NCBI GenBank assembly: GCA_947502495.1 | Contig: CANNAC010000001.1 | Location: forward strand, 868,906-932,905 | From: an uncultured Flavobacteriaceae bacterium | GTDB lineage: Bacteria > Bacteroidota > Bacteroidia > Flavobacteriales > Flavobacteriaceae | Reading direction: 5' to 3' | Length of the DNA: 64,000 nucleotides | Part shown: piece by piece, positions 63,324 through 64,000 of the stretch | How positions within the stretch are numbered: the stretch's first letter is position 1 | Layout: every line of letters begins with the position of its first letter | The notes under the pieces: model-generated | Told to the model about the DNA's origin: nothing | The model's database searches: none | The model's input: the letters and a program-made list of their open reading frames with translations, nothing else | Position numbers and translations under genes: made by a program

Positions 63324-63710
63324 ATGGAAACACAAGTTATTTATAATACAGATTTACATTTTGAACATAAGTTATGGCAAAGAGAACTTACTTTTTGGGA
63401 AGACGAACTTAAATCATTTAACAATAGATTAAGTGAATTAGTAACAAGGTGGACAGATAAAAAAATTCTAACGCAATTAGATCATTATCAAAATCAGTTT
63501 ATACTGCATGGCACAGTTATAGAAAAATTGCAAGAAAATATTACCATGCACGAACTTAATATGAGTGCACACTACAAAAAAGGTGAAGACGTACTAAACT
63601 ATTTTTTTGTGAAAAAACACGTTGAATTTAGAAATAAAATGGAAACACAAAGACATATATATGCTGAATTAAAAAAGGAATTTTTCCGATTTACAAGCAA
63701 ATATATGTAA
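63324..63710 (+). CDS. Hypothetical helical protein, 128 aa
   Basis: A soluble, strongly charged, helix-rich protein (FEHKLWQRELTFWEDELKSF, FILHGTVIEKLQENITMHEL, FVKKHVEFRNKMETQRHIYA) that probably forms coiled coils. No cysteine, no signal peptide, no known family. It starts 12 bp after the FtsH gene, so it may be an FtsH partner or adaptor; this is inference from position only. Confidence 0.72.
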   Translation: METQVIYNTDLHFEHKLWQRELTFWEDELKSFNNRLSELVTRWTDKKILTQLDHYQNQFILHGTVIEKLQENITMHELNMSAHYKKGEDVLNYFFVKKHVEFRNKMETQRHIYAELKKEFFRFTSKYM

Positions 63711-63755
63711 TAAGAAAAATAACTTAAAAATAAATATTTAACAAAACTATCCATT

Positions 63756-64000
63756 ATGAAAAAAATAGCATTTTTATTAGTAACAATAATATTTATATTT
63801 TCGCTTCAATCCTGTAAATGTGATGATGACAATACTACTCTTACCCCACAATCTGAATTTGCAGGAGAGTGGAATGGAACATATTCAGGAGATTTAAACG
63901 GAATTTGGCTTGCAACTATTTCAAATACAGGCTTTGTAAGTGGAACAGTAACAACAAGTTCTGGCGAATCAGGTAGTCTAAGTGGCTCAGTAACAGTAGA
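63756..64000 (+). CDS. Lipoprotein (partial, runs off the right edge)
   Basis: Starts at ATG 63756 with MKKIAFLLVTIIFIFSLQSC, a lipoprotein signal peptide with a terminal cysteine, then KCDDDNTTLTP. The visible part (EFAGEWNGTYSGDLNGIW, SGESGSLSGSV) is a glycine/threonine-rich beta region like small lipocalin- or META-like surface domains. 245 bases are in the window with no stop. It follows the 128-aa gene by 46 bp in the same direction. Confidence 0.75.
   Translation, partial: MKKIAFLLVTIIFIFSLQSCKCDDDNTTLTPQSEFAGEWNGTYSGDLNGIWLATISNTGFVSGTVTTSSGESGSLSGSVTV

Noticed and set aside
1-64000. tRNA, rRNA, transposase, integrase or known riboswitch
   Set aside because: None could be recognised by eye on either strand; island borders show no tRNA or direct repeats that would prove mobility.

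Overview
The window is chromosomal DNA of a member of the Flavobacteriaceae (phylum Bacteroidota). The signs are: an AT-rich sequence; frequent TTG starts; promoters with the TAnnTTTG -7 element; bacillithiol synthase BshA; a GldL-like membrane protein; a 908-residue LptD; DUF4834; and the GH3 plus beta-lactamase fusion typical of the group. No rRNA, tRNA, CRISPR array, phage or transposase was recognised. The cell is Gram-negative in envelope type (LptD, MlaD, outer membrane barrels, many lipoproteins).

Region 1-44.5 kb is mostly housekeeping. It holds, in order: a partial ATP-grasp glutathione-synthetase-like gene, a dicarboxylate symporter and aroC; a duplicated-domain lipoprotein; a metallophosphoesterase of the UDP-diacylglucosamine hydrolase type; a fused FAD/Fe-S dehydrogenase; bshA; a NagZ-like hexosaminidase/serine hydrolase; and serB. 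Next comes a minus-strand run of amidase, MlaD, a membrane Fe-S reductase subunit, a CCG-domain Fe-S protein and serB. lptD is divergent from the amidase. After that come RidA, a CPBP protease, a LytS/LytTR two-component pair, a TlpA thioredoxin, a DoxX-like protein, a propeller protein with two SnoaL-like domains and an esterase. Last come a cell-surface polysaccharide cluster (flippase, glycosyltransferase, YfhO-like protein) and a GNAT protein. A decayed tandem duplication sits inside the Fe-S/serB run at 16.9-17.2 kb.

Region 44.6-64 kb is an accessory stress/redox island. It contains a tandem universal stress protein with two envelope proteins, a PAS-only membrane sensor and a saccharopine-dehydrogenase-like enzyme. 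It also has a MacA/MacB-type efflux operon ending in an ArsC-fold protein without its cysteine, a DinB-fold protein and an e(P4)-type acid phosphatase. A PAS histidine kinase follows a CheB-CheR-PAS hybrid. A frameshifted lipoprotein gene, an AhpD-like protein, a second-copy-type FtsH and further small proteins complete it.

The most interesting observation is in this island. Five copies of an FNR/CRP-like inverted repeat, [A/C]TGAY-N4-RTCAT, occur upstream of seven transcription units. Each lies exactly 33 bp (centre to centre) from a TAnnTTT[G/A]-type -7 element in the matching direction. This layout predicts one FNR-family activator, not encoded here, that switches on most of the island from a class II position. 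Two of the loci are bidirectional single sites and one is a back-to-back double site.
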